Below are positions 24,110 through 37,239 of a stretch of 64,000 nt of DNA, piece by piece. This stretch comes from Clitoria ternatea. Its lineage: Eukaryota; Streptophyta; Magnoliopsida; Fabales; Fabaceae. The translations under genes and the position numbers were made by a program. Numbering within the stretch: position 1 is the stretch's first letter; each line of letters opens with the position of its first letter. The notes below the pieces were generated by a model. The model saw only the letters and a program-made list of their open reading frames with translations, did no database searches and had not been told where the DNA came from. The stretch lies in contig CM075669.1 of the NCBI GenBank assembly GCA_037962975.1, positions 250,331,351-250,395,350 on the forward strand, read 5' to 3'.

Positions 24110-24396
24110 AATCGATTAGTATCATAGTCTAATCGATTAGTGTATGTTTTCTGAGGAATCTGAAACATTTTTGCATAGGGGTAATCGATTAGTGTAAGGT
24201 GTGTAATCGATTGTGTTAAAAACAGAAACTTGGAAATCGATTAGGCATAGTATGTAATTGATTATCAGGAAGATAGAACATCAATAATTAATTGGATAGA
24301 GGTTCTAATCAATTTGGCATGAAACAGGGAGCCGGTAATCGATTAGTTGTCATATTGTAATCGATTATACATGAAACAGAAGGTTACTAATCGATT
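24110..24396. repeat. Second AATCGATT array, in the SIRE pol-env spacer
   Basis: Eight exact AATCGATT copies, mostly as CTAATCGATTAG or GTAATCGATTA, plus several one-base variants, between the env-like ATG and the end of pol. The same word forms the array in the LTR of the same element. Confidence 0.9.
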
Positions 24397-24487
24397 AGAT
24401 GAGTCTTCATAATCGACCAAACATACTGTAAATAAGGGATTATCAAAATCATTCAATGTTCAAACACAATTGGAATTATCTAGGATT

Positions 24488-24810
24488 CCTAATTCTCTTC
24501 TAATATATATGAATTGTTCCTTTACAAAAGGTTTGGTGAAGATATTAGCTAGTTGCTTAGAAGTTTCAACATGTTCACGCATGCAATCACCTTTTAACAC
24601 ATGATCTCAAATGAAATGATGTCTTATCTCTATATGCTTGGTCCTTAAGTGCATGACAGGATTCTTTGAAATGTTAATGGCGCTAGTATTGTCACATTTA
24701 AGAGGCACATGGTCTAATATAATACCAAAGTCAAGAAGTTGTTGCCTCATCCAAAGGATTTGAGCACAACAACTTCCAGCTGCAACATATTCTGCCTTAT
24801 TGTATTAAGA
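24488..24810 (-). pseudogene. SIRE copia RNase H C-terminus
   Basis: Minus strand reads AEYVAAGSCCAQILWMRQQL, then FGIILDHVPLKCDNTSAI, then VMHLRTKHIEIRHHFI and FTKPFVKEQF. These are the last blocks of copia RNase H (catalytic CDNTSAI Asp, HIEIRHHFI block). There is one stop after HHFI. The upstream part is gone: sequence to the right belongs to a CACTA gene. Confidence 0.88.
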
Positions 24811-24829
24811 AATATGTTTAACAATGTTT

Positions 24830-26060
24830 ACTAACAAATCTCCTTTTATGCTCAACCACTGAGATAGAACCTCCACTATAGATAAAGGCTCCAACATCAA
24901 CTTGCCTGTTTGCCTTGTTCTGAGCACTAGCCTGCTAGAACAAGACACCTCCCCACTTCTACAGCATGTCGTCCTAGTGGGTTATAGGGATCCAATGGGG
25001 CGCTTCGTCTTTGCCCTCACCTTCCAGTGGGTACTCTTGATGATTTTGGAGGTCTTTACGGTAAAGATCCTCCTAATCTCATCAGTCATACCCTCCTCCA
25101 ACCGAAAGCCATGCTGTAAATTAAAATGAAATTTTAAATTAAAAATGTAAGTAGTGTTCACAACAATAAAAGTTACATGAAATCACACACAGAGTTATGT
25201 TAAACTCATCAAGAAAGTGTCAAACTATCTATCTTGGACAGTCTTACCAGTATCTATCCAAGAGATGTAAGGACTATCCCACCGGGCCTTCAGAATCCTA
25301 GTAATTGCCTTCGTAGTGCAAATACTATTAACATAATTGTAGTTAAAACAATTTAATAATTAATAAAAAATAGATTGAATCAAACAAACATAAACCTTGG
25401 CAGTTTATCGAAATTTTGGCAGAGTCTCCCCTATAAACTGAACATTTCCAAATTTTTACAAAAGCCCTGTTATACACAGAAAAGTTCCCAGTACAATTCA
25501 ATCTAAAGAAACAACAACAAACATGCAGTAGTTATGTTATTAGCACACAAACCCTAAACCCTAGTGAGCTTTACTCTCCACTAACATAAGCATAAATCAC
25601 GACGAATGTCAACATTACAGATAACATAAGCATAAATCACACACAGAAGTACCTAGTGAGCCTTGCTCCTACTAACAAACATCAATTATATATCAATCTC
25701 AACAATTGCAATAGTAATGTTATCAGCACGTAAAGCAATACAAAAACACTTAAACTGAAGGACATATAGTAATACTTACTCATCCCCATCCGATAATGGG
25801 ACCATAGTGAGAAGGGGGTCAGATATTGTAGAAGGGGTGGCCTCGCGAACTGGCTCCTCTTATTGCTGCTCAGGCTGTGACACGTCCGGGGTGGAAGTGG
25901 CTGCAACACCACCCAGAATGGTCGGTATAGGCGTCACCTGTATAGTCTCATCGGTCAAGATGGTCTTCCTCTACGAGGTACGGGTACCCAGCCGTGTAAC
26001 CAGGGAATGGCTACCACCACCCTGACCAAAGCGTCCTCTGCGTCCAGTCATCTTTCAATG
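24830..26060 (-). pseudogene. CACTA second ORF, Ptta/En/Spm plant-transposase type
   Basis: In minus order: a Gly/Arg-rich start (MTGRRGRFGQGGGSHSLVT, about 26055-25990), a Pro/Ser-rich linker, and an exon-like block ARWDSPYISWIDTGKTVQDR near 25290-25215 ending in FDTFL. A later block follows with QNKANRQVDVGAF, then SGGSISVVEHKRRFV near 24925-24850. The WxD...VRDRWF and GGSIS..EH.RR patterns are those of the second protein of plant CACTA elements. Intervening sequence (25330-25800) may be introns. Frames are broken. Confidence 0.6.
25406..25504 (-). repeat. CACTA internal direct repeat, copy 1
   Basis: A segment starting TATCGAAATTTTGGCAGAGT and ending CCCAGTACAATTCAA. It matches the segment at 30326-30423 in the same orientation at roughly three quarters of positions. 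It lies in the second gene. Confidence 0.8.
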
Positions 26061-26352
26061 AAATAATGTAAGTATTAAGCAATCCATTAACAATAACATA
26101 TATATACATATATTTATATACAAGTACATACTTTGTCTCTATTTCAATTTGGAAATCCCCTTTGATGTTAGTGTTACTCTTAAAATTTGTTTCAGACGTG
26201 TTATCATTGTGCAAATTGGCCCTGGACTATTTTAATGACAACACAACTTGTGTGTCAATGTGTTCACCACTTGAGCCCACAAGTCTCTCATCCAGTGTGA
26301 CTGGATCAATATTCAACACTGAGTGACTATTGTGGAGATTTCTCAGGGCTAG

Positions 26353-29300
26353 CTAATAAGCATCTTCAACCTCATCGGAGACATTATCAGTAATCTGACT
26401 ATGAGCCTTGGCTTTGATGACTGCATACCAGTCCTGGTGCCCTCTAGGGAATTTTGTGTAATAAACCTGCTCGGCTTGCTGGGCAAAGATGAAGGGATCA
26501 AACCCTTTACATCTACCACTTTTTTTCACCTCAACTAATCTGTATTGGTTGTCGACTTTTGTACCCACTCCGATTATGTTGTCATACCAATCATAGTTGA
26601 ATAAAACTAAATCTCTTTTAACCTGTCTGGAGAAAGAAACTTGAATGATCTCTTTTAACACACTATAGAAGTCCTCCTCTAAATGCCCAATTGTGCCTTT
26701 AACACAGACCCCAAAGTTATGTGTTTGCATTCTTTCACTCAATTGGAAAACATTAAACTTATAGCTGTTTACGTAGTAAATTGGCCATTTTTTAACAGTT
26801 TTCATAGGCCCCTAAGATAGAGCTTGGAGTAAAGGGTCTTTAATTTGGTTGTTTGGATCTTGAATCTATTCAAACCATAACATACAATAATATTAGAAAG
26901 AATACAAGTGAAAAAAACCAGAAAGTGTACGGGCCTTATGTTGTGCAAACCAATCGATGAACTTAGATGATACCTTATTGCCGATTTCGTCGTCAGTTAT
27001 ATCATTTTGCTATTGTCTAAGTATATCTGCATATATACTATTTAAAGAATAATAGTTTAAATACACGAAAGTCCTATGTTGAAATTGGAAAAATGTAAAA
27101 GTTTGTGTGACTTACTCGAGATATGGTTCAACTTCCTCATAGTTTAAAAGAATGTACAAGTGGACCGCCTTTCGATGTTTCTCATCAATATAACATTTTA
27201 TGACCTTGCCCCTAGGTCGACTGAGATGGTTAAATATTGAGGTTTGTTTGCCCACACCAGGGTTTGGTGCCACTGTTAGGTTACAAGGTATTCTAGTCAT
27301 TCTTGTTTCTATCTCCGTTGGAAAGTAGAATGAAGCAAAAGTGGTCATTTCTTCCACTAAGTATGCCTCACAAATTGACACCTCAATGCATGTCTTGTTT
27401 GACACTTTATCTTTTAAAGAACGTAGAAATCTAGTGAAACATAAAGAAATTATAGAGTTATGTATATATATATATATATATAAATACAACAAATTTTGGA
27501 ATGTAAGTAGAGTTGTTCTAACATCTAACCTTTCAAATGGATACATCCAATGATACTAGACGGGACCACCAACCCTAGCCTCGTACAGTAGATGAATCGA
27601 TAGGTGCTCCATAGAATAAAAAAAACTAAGGGGAAAATCTGCTCCAGCTTACAAATCAACACCAGAATGCTTTCCTCCATCCTCACAAGAGTCTCCTCTG
27701 TTAAGACTATTGCTGTCAACTCTTTAAAAAATGACTCAACTTAACCAACGGTTTCCAGATAGGTTTTGATAAGGCATGAAATGCGTATAGCAGTAGTCGT
27801 TGCATAAACACATGGAAATCATGACTCTTGATGCCGAACAATATGCCCTCTTTTAGGTCAACACATCTACTCAAATTGGAAGCAAATCCATCAGGCATGG
27901 TTGACCCATTCACCCATAGATAGACACCCATCCATTGAGCTTTTGTCAATGCATATTTAGCTTGCGGTTTAAATATTTTCCGCGTCCCACATCCCTCAAT
28001 TCCAAATCCTTCCTTGAACACAAACTTGCAATGTCTAATTGGCTTTTATCATTGTTCTTTGTTCTCCCTTTGATGTCCATCACAGTGTTAAATATGTTCA
28101 TGAAAACATCTCATTCAGTGTGCATGACATCTATGTTATGCCTTAGCAACAACTCTTTCTAATACGACAAATACCATAAAATACTTTGCTTCACACAGTG
28201 GTGCTCCTTCCTATACCCCGTAAACTACTTAACATTCTTATCCCAAATGTAAGGATAGTCAGATACTCTCTACCACACCTGTAGACTGGATAATCTACAA
28301 GGTGGAGGTTCATTGACAACCTTGTTTTTCTTAAAAGTGATTCTGTTTCTCCTGTAAGGGTGATCCAATGGTAGGAATTTGAGATGGCAGTCAAAATAAC
28401 TTGTCTTGCCACTAAGGGGGAGTGATTCCCCCCGGTATGTTCCATGCATATAGGGCAAGCAAGCTTCCTAAATGTTGACCATCTAGAAAGCATACCATAC
28501 GCAGGGAAGTCATTAATGGTCCACATCAAAACAGGCCGCATCATGAAGTTATTTTTTAAGGATGCATTATAAGTCGTAACAACTTTCCACAATTCTGTCA
28601 ACTCCTCAATCAATGATTGCAAAAACATGTCTATTTTTACCTTTGGATGTTTGGGTCCTGGGACTAGTACAGATAGAAACATCACCTCCCTCTTTATACA
28701 TATCTCAAGAAGCAGATTATACAAGGTTAATATCACTGGCCAACAAGAGTACGCTTTCCTGTATTGACTAAACAAGTTGAATCCGTTAGTACATAGGCCA
28801 AGTCGTACATTACGAGGCTCATGTGAAAAGTCTGGGTAAAGCCCATCCAAATACTTCCATGTTTTCCCATCAGATGGATGACACAAAAGACCCTCCCGTG
28901 TTCGGTTCAGACCATGCCAACACATGTGTTTTACCATGGACAACGAGGCATATAAACGTTGAAGACATGGAGTAATCGGAAAGTATCATATTTTCTTCCT
29001 TGCTATTCGAGTTACCTTCCTTCTTCTCTTGACGGTTTTTTAACGATCCTTGCTACAGTGTAGACATTTGTCCATACTCTTATCCGATGAACTCATTCTG
29101 GAACAACATACACCCGTCAACATAGCACTCTATCTTGACACATCCCAACCTCAAGTTTGCCACACTTTTCTTAGCATAATATAGGTTTGATGACATTTTG
29201 TTTCCATTTGGCATAGTGGACCCTATCAAATCCACCATTCTATTAAAATAACCTCTCGACAGATTATACTCTGCCTTTATGCTTAACGCAGCTAGGGAGG

Positions 29301-29850
29301 CAGATAGTTCGGTGTGACTCTCATAGCCGTCCCATAACAGGGTCTGCGTTACCGCCAATAAATCAAAAAATCTATTAACATCCGGATTAGGATCCTCCCC
29401 TACTCCCTTAGTTTGATCCCCAGGTTCGTCATCATGTTGTAGAACACACCTAGTGGAATCTCCAACATGATCCATCACCATCTGCTCAATGTTGTTGTAG
29501 TTATCCATGTTTCCCCCTAGTTCATAACAAGACGCTTGCACATGTACGCTTAGTAGCCTGGGTGGTAACTGCTCACCATGGTTGTACCACCAATAATATC
29601 CTTTCATGAATCCCTTCTCCTATAAAGAACATATCATGTCATCTGTGTATTCAAAATTCATGCATCCGTACTTAGAACAAGGGAAATGGATCTTCTGGGT
29701 CACTTCAAACTCAGGGGTGTTAGCCGTAGCGAATGGAATAAACTTACACAACCCCAACAAAAACTCTTTAGTGACTCACCAATTACGATTCAACCAATTG
29801 TACATCCATCATCGATGTGGTGGGACCTCCATTCACAATATCTAACAATA
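26353..29850 (-). pseudogene. CACTA TNP2-type transposase
   Basis: In order on the minus strand: the N-terminal transposon-associated zinc domain (KIHFPCSKYGC, then KGFMKGYYWWYNHGE, 29740-29560), an acidic linker (29400-29500), and the catalytic Transposase_21 region at 28943-28191 (WKYLDGLYPDFSHEPRNVRL, GPKHPKVKIDMFLQSLIEEL, LMWTINDFPAYGMLSRWS). The GIKSHDFHVFMQRLL / LSHF block follows at 28021-27716, then MYPFER and ICEAYLVEEM (DUF4218-like, 27550-27340), and finally a DUF4216-like block at 26805-26353 (LFNYDWYDN, DPFIFAQQAEQVYY). A probable intron separates MYPFER from FLRSLKDK and contains an (AT)n tract (27460-27483). Several stops and frameshifts make it inactive. Confidence 0.85.
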
Positions 29851-30325
29851 ATTGGATTGGTTAGTTTAATTAAACAAGACTTAACTATCATTCGTGAATC
29901 CCTCTCTACCTCTTTGATGCTATAAGTAGGTGGGGTCCTATCCCATTTAGAATGAAAATGTAACCATCTATAGCCCATCTGCATGTTTGCGTGAAGTTTG
30001 TGTGTTAACGTTTAATTGGAATTTCGGTAGTATTTTGCATCAGTCCCCGAGTACACAGAGGCACGTGGGGTCGAAACACCCCACGCAGACATGCACCCGG
30101 GGACAACACAAAATGAAAAAACTGGAATCCAATTGCACATGAACCATACAAGTTTCACACAAACACCAATATGTACGGGTTATGCCCTACTGGTTACAAA
30201 TTCATCCTAAACTTTCCAACCAGGACAATTCAAGATCCAACATAACACGGTGTATCGACCTCTCATGTTGAGTCTTGAACGGGAACCTATCTGGGTACAC
30301 ACATGATTTAATGACACAGGGAGCC

Positions 30326-30423
30326 TATCGAAATTTTGGCAGAGTCTCCCCTATAAAGTAGACAACTCAAAATTTGTCAACCGCCTTGTTACATACAAAA
30401 AATGGCCCAGTACAATTCAAGCT
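30326..30423 (-). repeat. CACTA internal direct repeat, copy 2
   Basis: Upstream partner of 25406-25504 with the same TATCGAAATTTTGGCAGAGT core. It lies upstream of the TNP2 start, so the two copies bracket the transposase gene. Confidence 0.8.
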
Positions 30424-33400
30424 ATATAGAGTTCAACATAACACTGCCCAACACATTGTTACTTAGAAAGGTTAAACCATTACATTGGTTAGGGATCAAC
30501 GAGAAGATTGCAATGGAAATATAATACACCATGCTTGCAAAGGAATTATAATACACAACATATGTACGTAAATAATAAAATAGTAATAAAAACATAAAAT
30601 GGTTATCATTTTGGGGATGAAGCATCTAAACCAAACTCAATAACTACAATAAAGTATGAGATAAGATGATCATTGAACATGAGTATTAGATGATCATTGA
30701 ACATGCTTAGTTTATAAATGGCAACCACACAATCACTTAGAGTACGTTGAGTTTGATAAAATCATAATATAACTAAACAAAATATTAATGATATTAAATA
30801 TTATTTTTAAGTATAAAAATATTATTTTTCTATTAATGATCTCATGGAGTAAAGTGAGAACAAATGTATACATCACACCCTTACATTATCAAAGTTTAAA
30901 TGACCTTATGTTTATCAAAAAGGGTAAAAAGGTTATCTATTAATATATAAGTATCATCATTTTATCAGAAACAACATATGTTATCTCAATTTGGTCAAAA
31001 CATTAACATCATACTAAACAAATTCAGGAAGCAAATCTTACTCTACAATCAACAAATTAGAAAATAAGGGGTGAGAGAATAACTTATTTAAAGCAATGAA
31101 AGAGAGGGCAAAAACTAAGAGAGATCCCGAGCCGTCTAAACAAATCTAATTTCCTTACCAAAGAGGCTAGACAAGCGAACAAAGAGAAGCTGCATACAAA
31201 GAACATAAAGGATTTTTAGTACATGAAGCTCTAGGAGTAGTTATTGCATGACATGGTACTTCCATAATTTTTAGACACTATAAAATTTAATTATAGTAAC
31301 AATGCATAAAATATTTGATAAATGAAAACCTATTTAGCAGAATTTAATTATAGTAACAATGTCTAAAGTTAATTATAGATTGGTCAAATTCTTGTCTTCT
31401 TTGTGACATGGAAGGTAATATAATGCAGTACATGAAATAACTAATTAATTAGTTTTTTAATATAAAAGACCCTTTGTCTTTCTTGAAAGTATCTTAATTT
31501 GAACATGGGTAAAATCAACAACAACAACCAAGCTTTATAAATGACTAATGGGGAAGAATGAAATATTCAGTCAAGAAAAAGGTACATAATTTATTTTATT
31601 TTTTTAAGATAAATAATGAGCTAATGGTTTAAAATTATTGTAGTTATGTTGGTAGCATGTAAATTTATATAAAATCATAGTATCTTCTTTACAATGCAAA
31701 GTACTAGTTTCAACCTAAAATTTCATACAAATTATAAAAAAACAACAATGTTTAGATTAAACAAATAATTTTAACATTTTAATTAGTAATTTAAATTATT
31801 TTTAGCTATATATTTAATTTTTTAAAACTTTAAAGGCATAATGATATATATATATATAACATCAAACAATGAATTCCGTTCCATTAATTTAAGAAGAAAT
31901 TAGTCCATTGTTCTTAATGGCTTCAAATCAAACAAGATATAATTAATTAATCAGTCCATTGTTCTTAATGTGGGGATGCATGGAATATAAAATACAAACC
32001 AAACAAACAAGATATCAGACTCATGTCAAAGATTTAATCAATTAATGCTTGACAAGTTGTTCATGAGACAGACAATAAAATTGATTGGTGTTTAAGACAA
32101 TAAAATTGATTGTTGTTTAAGGCAAATTAGATGAAGTCATACATTTCCAAGTTTAAAACAATAAAATTGATTGGTGTTTAAGGCAAAATTTTCAAGTTTT
32201 GCAGCTGCCTTAGACTTGTTACTTTTTAAGTCTTCTTCCTTACTCTTATAGGTCCATATAGGTTCTACCTAGGTGAGTGTTTGTGCAACTTCTAATAGTC
32301 TTGAACAATGAATATCTGTTAGAGGTGAATATATTAATCAAGGGAGAAGACAATTTGCAACTTCAACAAATTACTTAATCCAAAAATTGTTACTCCTTAT
32401 CCTTTATTAAGATCCTTTTTCTTATAGGATTTGTTGTCCTTTTTTAACACACTCTCTAATTCACAATGTAAAATTCATTATTTTTTATAATCTTATTAGT
32501 TAACTTTATCCTAGCTTATAGAATATTTTGTTAAGTTTTGGATTTGTGTTTTGTTATTAAACTTCCAAAAATTGGTTTGATTCTCCAAACAGTTAATTAT
32601 GAAAGGGTATTTTACAGGATGACCCATAATGAAGGGGTATTTTTTAAGGTGAAGAAAGTGTGTGTGTGTGAATAAACAAACACAAATTTAACATTAAAGG
32701 GTACAAAAGGCATTCACCCATCAAATTTACAGTTTTATAATACACTATATATAATGGTTGGTTTATCCATTCAAAAAGGTGCTATAAAAATCTTTCAATT
32801 TGGATCTCAACCATGATTAGAAAACATGACTCAAACAGAAAATGGAAAACATAATTGCGAGAAATTAAGACAAAGTATAAAATGTGAAAGAGTTGTGTGT
32901 TGTTCAGGTTTGGTGTTTATTAATGACTAGTGAGTAAAGTAGCCAGAAAAGGAGACACTACGTCAACAACTAAAGATGAGAACTTCATATGTACTGTTAA
33001 GAATGGAGAGAATTTGTAATGTTCTACTTGAAGTTTAAACGAATGTAGCTAATTTTGAGTCCAAACGAATGTAGCTAATTTTGAGTCCTTGTTATCAATT
33101 GAAGTTTAAAAAAATGATAATTCTCTCCAAGGTTTCCAATGCATTCTGAGGAAATTTTTTTACTTTTATTCTTTAGCCGGTGCTGTAAGAGTATTGGTTA
33201 GCAAGAGAATTTTCAATATTCACTTCATTTTATATGGCTTTGATTTAGGAAAACCTGTTCAGTTTTAGGTGGTTCCTGGTTTGTAATTTTTTTGTTCAAA
33301 ATTTATATGTTGTTGTAATTGACTGAATATCAATGATTTTCTGAATGCTTTAAATTGCAGGTGATACAATACTTTTAATATTGTAATAAATTATTACTGG

Positions 33401-35039
33401 TTAACTAAATGGATGAAATTATGTATACTTGAATACATTCTACAAAAATCATGAGTAGATATAACTCAATAGAGATAAATAAAAAATGAAATTAGTCATC
33501 CAGCTTATTACTATGAATTTATGTAATTTACATAATTGTATATAAGATAAGAAATTAAAAACAAAAAAATCATTTAAAATTTACATAAATATAATTTTTT
33601 ACAATTTTCAACACATAAGTAACTTCAGTAGCTTTAAGTTGTCCATAGTAATAATACTATACAATTAACAACATAAATAAAAATTACTATTAAGAATTAT
33701 TTGCATACTAATAGATACAATTAACATAATTAAAAATGACTACTTAAAATACTAATAGATATAATTAACAACACATAATGCTTAATTGTTGAGAATTATT
33801 TGCATACTAATCTTTATCCATATTGATCCTCACAAATGGCAATATTCATCATTCTTCTATTGCATATATATATATATACACATACACACGCACACACACA
33901 TACATACATATATCAAAGTGCAATAATTATTCAAAAGACACTTTGGAGCAAATGAAATTGCCACTCAAGATGTGGTTGCTACATATATATCTTTGATACA
34001 TTATTTATATTGGATTGTTACATGTTAATCTCTATTTCATCAAATTAACTTTATACTTTCAGATACACATATTCGAGGCAGAGAAATGAGTTACAATATA
34101 GGCTAATAAAGATAGCCTTTATTATGCATTAATCTTTGGTCTTTCTTTCTAAAAGAACAAAGAAAATCAAATTTCATAATGGTTGATAGTCAATTGATTG
34201 ATAAGTGTAAGCTAGGTTATTCTTTTGTTAAGCCTTGAAGAAGTTTCTATAAAACTAACTACTATTTTTTAATAAGAAACCAAACTAGAATATTAAGAAG
34301 GTGATGGCCTCAAGAGGAAGAAACATCTTTCTATCTGAAGAGAGGAAAAAGAAATTCTTATTTGATCATAGAGTTCCTCTACTTCATCATTCTAGGAAAC
34401 TTGTGAAATGACCATCCTTTAGTTTTGTTTGCATCTTATCTTGAATTTATATTTCAAGAACCTTAAAGGTCATCTACTTCTATTTACCATAAAAAAGGTG
34501 AAGTACTATTGTTTTAGACAGTGAAGAGAGGTTTTATTCATTGCTAAGAGGATCTTTAGATAAATAAGCATGTGGAATGCTTTAAATTTTGTAAGGGGGA
34601 ATAGAAGAAAGGGTTAAAACAAACAAAATTAGGTTAAAACAATAGCTTGTAATTTGAATTAAAAATTGAAAGGCCTGCATAGCCTTATTTGAACAGACGA
34701 CGCTTGGGGACTTATATTACAGTAATACCAGATAGTTTCCTCCTATTGCTGCTCCTAGAAACAAATTTTCCTTTAATTATTCTAGTATGTTTTTTTAACT
34801 CTGTATACTCTATTTTTGCTCATGTAGGAGATGGTCTCACTATTTTCTTAATGATTCCTTTAGAAGTCTAATCCAGGAAAATGCTTAAACATTAAGAAGA
34901 CATAACTCTAGGTTTAACCATTCAAAACAAGTAATAAAGTCTAACCACCTAATCAGACAACAATTGAGAAAATCAGGCCATATAAGGGTGAACCAAAACC
35001 AAATAATGAAGAAGCATATAATAACTTATGAGCAAAAAA
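30424..35039. other. AT-rich non-coding interior (probable CACTA interior)
   Basis: No supported gene. Small repeats seen: three copies of ACAATAAAATTGATTGGTG at about 32074-32180; a tandem 27-bp duplication (ACGAATGTAGCTAATTTTGAG) at 33038-33087; repeated TTTAATTATAGTAACAATG at 31278 and 31340; repeated AGTCCATTGTTCTTAATG at 31900 and 31952; (AT)n/(AC)n tracts near 31848 and 33868-33910. Whether this all belongs to the CACTA element or includes inserted sequence is not resolved. Confidence 0.5.
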
Positions 35040-36092
35040 ATAACTTAGTGAAACTGTCGGAGACGTCCTGTCAGAGGGAGGGCATGTCGGAGACGACCTT
35101 TGAACCCTGGGAGTTCCGAACATAGGGAGATGCCCGAACAGGGGACCACCTATGCGGCGTAGGGAAGAGTGAGTGAAAGAGGAGGGCGAGAGGAAAAGGC
35201 AAAAAAAGAATGGTGAAGGAAATAGAGAAAGGCAAATCCTAACGGTGACCGAGAGAGGAAGGAAAGCTTGGGAGAGGAGATGTTTAGGGCAAATGATTTG
35301 GGGGAAGAGAGGGTGTCAAATTCGATTAAATTTTAGTGATGACTCAAACCCATCGCTATGAGTGTCAATAAAACTTGTGTTAAACACACAGTGATGGAAA
35401 ACACATTGGTCCTGTGATGAGTACCAGTTAGCGACCAAAGTAACCACCGTCGCTAACGTGGAACGGGACTACTATCAGTGATGACAAAAAATGTCTGTCT
35501 CTATATTAAATGCAATCTGTGATGGAAACACGTCCGTTGCTAGGTATTTAAACTTTTGGAGGAAAGGTAAACTTATAATCAGTGACCGCCTCAGTGACAG
35601 AATCTTTTAAAATCAATGACGACTGTTGGACTTGTCGCTAGCTTAACAAGTATAGCGACCAAACCTTGGCGTCGGTAGATTGGCTGCCAAATGTAACAAT
35701 CGCGTTAGTGACAATGGTCATTTAGCGACAGATTCGGCAATGGATTTTGAAAAAATTAGCCACAGAGCTATGTGTCATCGCTAGTTTAACAAGTATAGTG
35801 ACCGTATCTTCCCGTCGCTAGCTTGTGCACCAACAAAAATTTTGGAGGGAAGTAAAAAACAAGTAGGAAGGAAACTATAGTGACTGCGTTAGCAATAACG
35901 ATTGCTTAGCGACGGTCTCGACAACGGAATTTTGCAAACTTTAGCGACGGGGCTATTTTTCGTCGTTAAGTTGGTCGGTAATATCCTTTTCATGGTCCCC
36001 TTTGCTATATGGTGGCTAATACGGTCACTGTTTGTCGACAACTCTTTTGCAGTCACTATTTTTGGTGGCAATCCAAGGTTTTTTTAGTAGTT
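35040..36092 (-). repeat. CACTA 5' terminal and subterminal region
   Basis: GC-richer leader (35055-35300, GGAGACGTCC-type words) followed by a dense set of about nine TAGCGAC or GTCGCTA motifs in both orientations between 35430 and 35965. The outer end is a degenerate terminal repeat whose minus strand reads ACTACTAAAAAAACC. CACTA transposases bind such subterminal words, so this is the likely transposase-binding end. Confidence 0.65.
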
Positions 36093-37239
36093 AGTTTTGT
36101 TTTGGGCTTAAATAAGCATTTGGTCCTTAATCTTTTACCCATTTAGGTTTTAACCCCTAATTTAGTTTTTTTTCATGCTTTAGTCTTTGAGCTATATGAA
36201 ATAATTAATTTTCATCCTTGTTAACCTCACTTCATTAACTTGACATATCAAATAGATAGGAAAAGTAGGATGCATAGATGTACAATAAAAATATAATAAA
36301 TTTTAAAAAGTTCCACCTCAATTTAAATTACCACCTCTTCCTCATCCACTCCTTCTCCTCACCCCAACACTGTCCATCACCCATCCACCATTCATTGACA
36401 GCACATTCCACCACCAACCTCACCACCCCAACCATAATACATAACCCAACAGACTACCACCTACCTGAGGCCCACCCCTACCCCTAACTTCATACCACCA
36501 CCATGATTCACTGCCCATCTCTAACCTAAAAGTCAACTAAAAATTTTTATATTTATAGAGAAAATTTTTAATTTTTAGATTTTGTAAAGCTGATTTTTAT
36601 TATTTCTCACATAACTAAACCTAAAAACCTAGTTACAGGGAGAAGGGGATGTGATCTTCAAGGGAAGTGACAAAAAAAGGGGAAGAATTTCAAGAACAAG
36701 TCTAAGGGTGTTGCGAAGAAATGGGAAGAGAATGCGAGAAGGTAGAAGTGTGAATGAGATAAAAAAAGGTTACTCATTATCATGTGAAATTGTTATAAAT
36801 CCATTAGAATTTATTCTCCCTACTCTCAAATCCTCATTTTTTGTATGATCCATTATTCTTCCACGGGTAATTATTATAAATCTTTGGTCGGACGTCTTTG
36901 TGTCTGTCTCCATGGTTATTGTTCTTTCTGTCACACAATGGTATCTTTGTGGTTGTTGTCGTCTCCATTATGTAGTGGTGTCAATGGTTGAGCCCCTTTG
37001 TTTCCCTCTTCTTTCTTTCTGTGGTATCTCTATGGTTGAGCCTTTTTCGTCTTTCCCTTTATCTCTTAGTGGTATCCAATATTCCAATTTTTGTTTTTTA
37101 TTTTGTAGAGGGTTTATGTAACGGTGGGATGAAGAGGTTAGATGTGGATATGCATGGAGGATGGAGACTTGAAGGTTAGGAGCCAGAATGGTTAAATAAA
37201 TGCATAAAGACAATATGGGCATGACATGGTGGTGGTAAA

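Larger units (their letters stand above)
20732..24810 (-). mobile_element. SIRE/Maximus-type copia element, 3' portion
   Basis: In minus orientation: RNase H C-terminus (24810-24488), a spacer with an AATCGATT array, an env-like ORF (23892-22867), a polypurine tract (AAAGGGGGAGAA, 22592-22603) and an LTR (22591-20732). A copia pol followed by an env-like ORF in the same orientation is the defining layout of SIRE1/Maximus. Gag, protease, integrase and most of RT are missing; the 5' side abuts the CACTA element near 24811-24825. Confidence 0.85.
24825..36092 (-). mobile_element. CACTA (En/Spm) transposon, 3'-truncated
   Basis: Minus-strand element with TNP2-type transposase pieces (29850-26353) and a second gene of the Ptta/En/Spm type (26060-24830). 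A degenerate terminal repeat ACTACTAAAAAAACC sits at its 5' end (about 36078-36092 on the plus strand), preceded inward by a subterminal array of TAGCGAC/GTCGCTA words. The 3' end is lost where it meets the SIRE element. The 4.6 kb between the transposase and the GC-rich 5' leader is AT-rich; some of that could be later insertions I cannot delimit. Confidence 0.75.

Noticed and set aside
25549..25566. Second telomere-like motif (AAACCCTAAACCCTAG)
   Set aside because: Only two heptamers in AT-rich CACTA sequence; could be chance, unlike the three perfect units with a replaced LTR segment at 62647.
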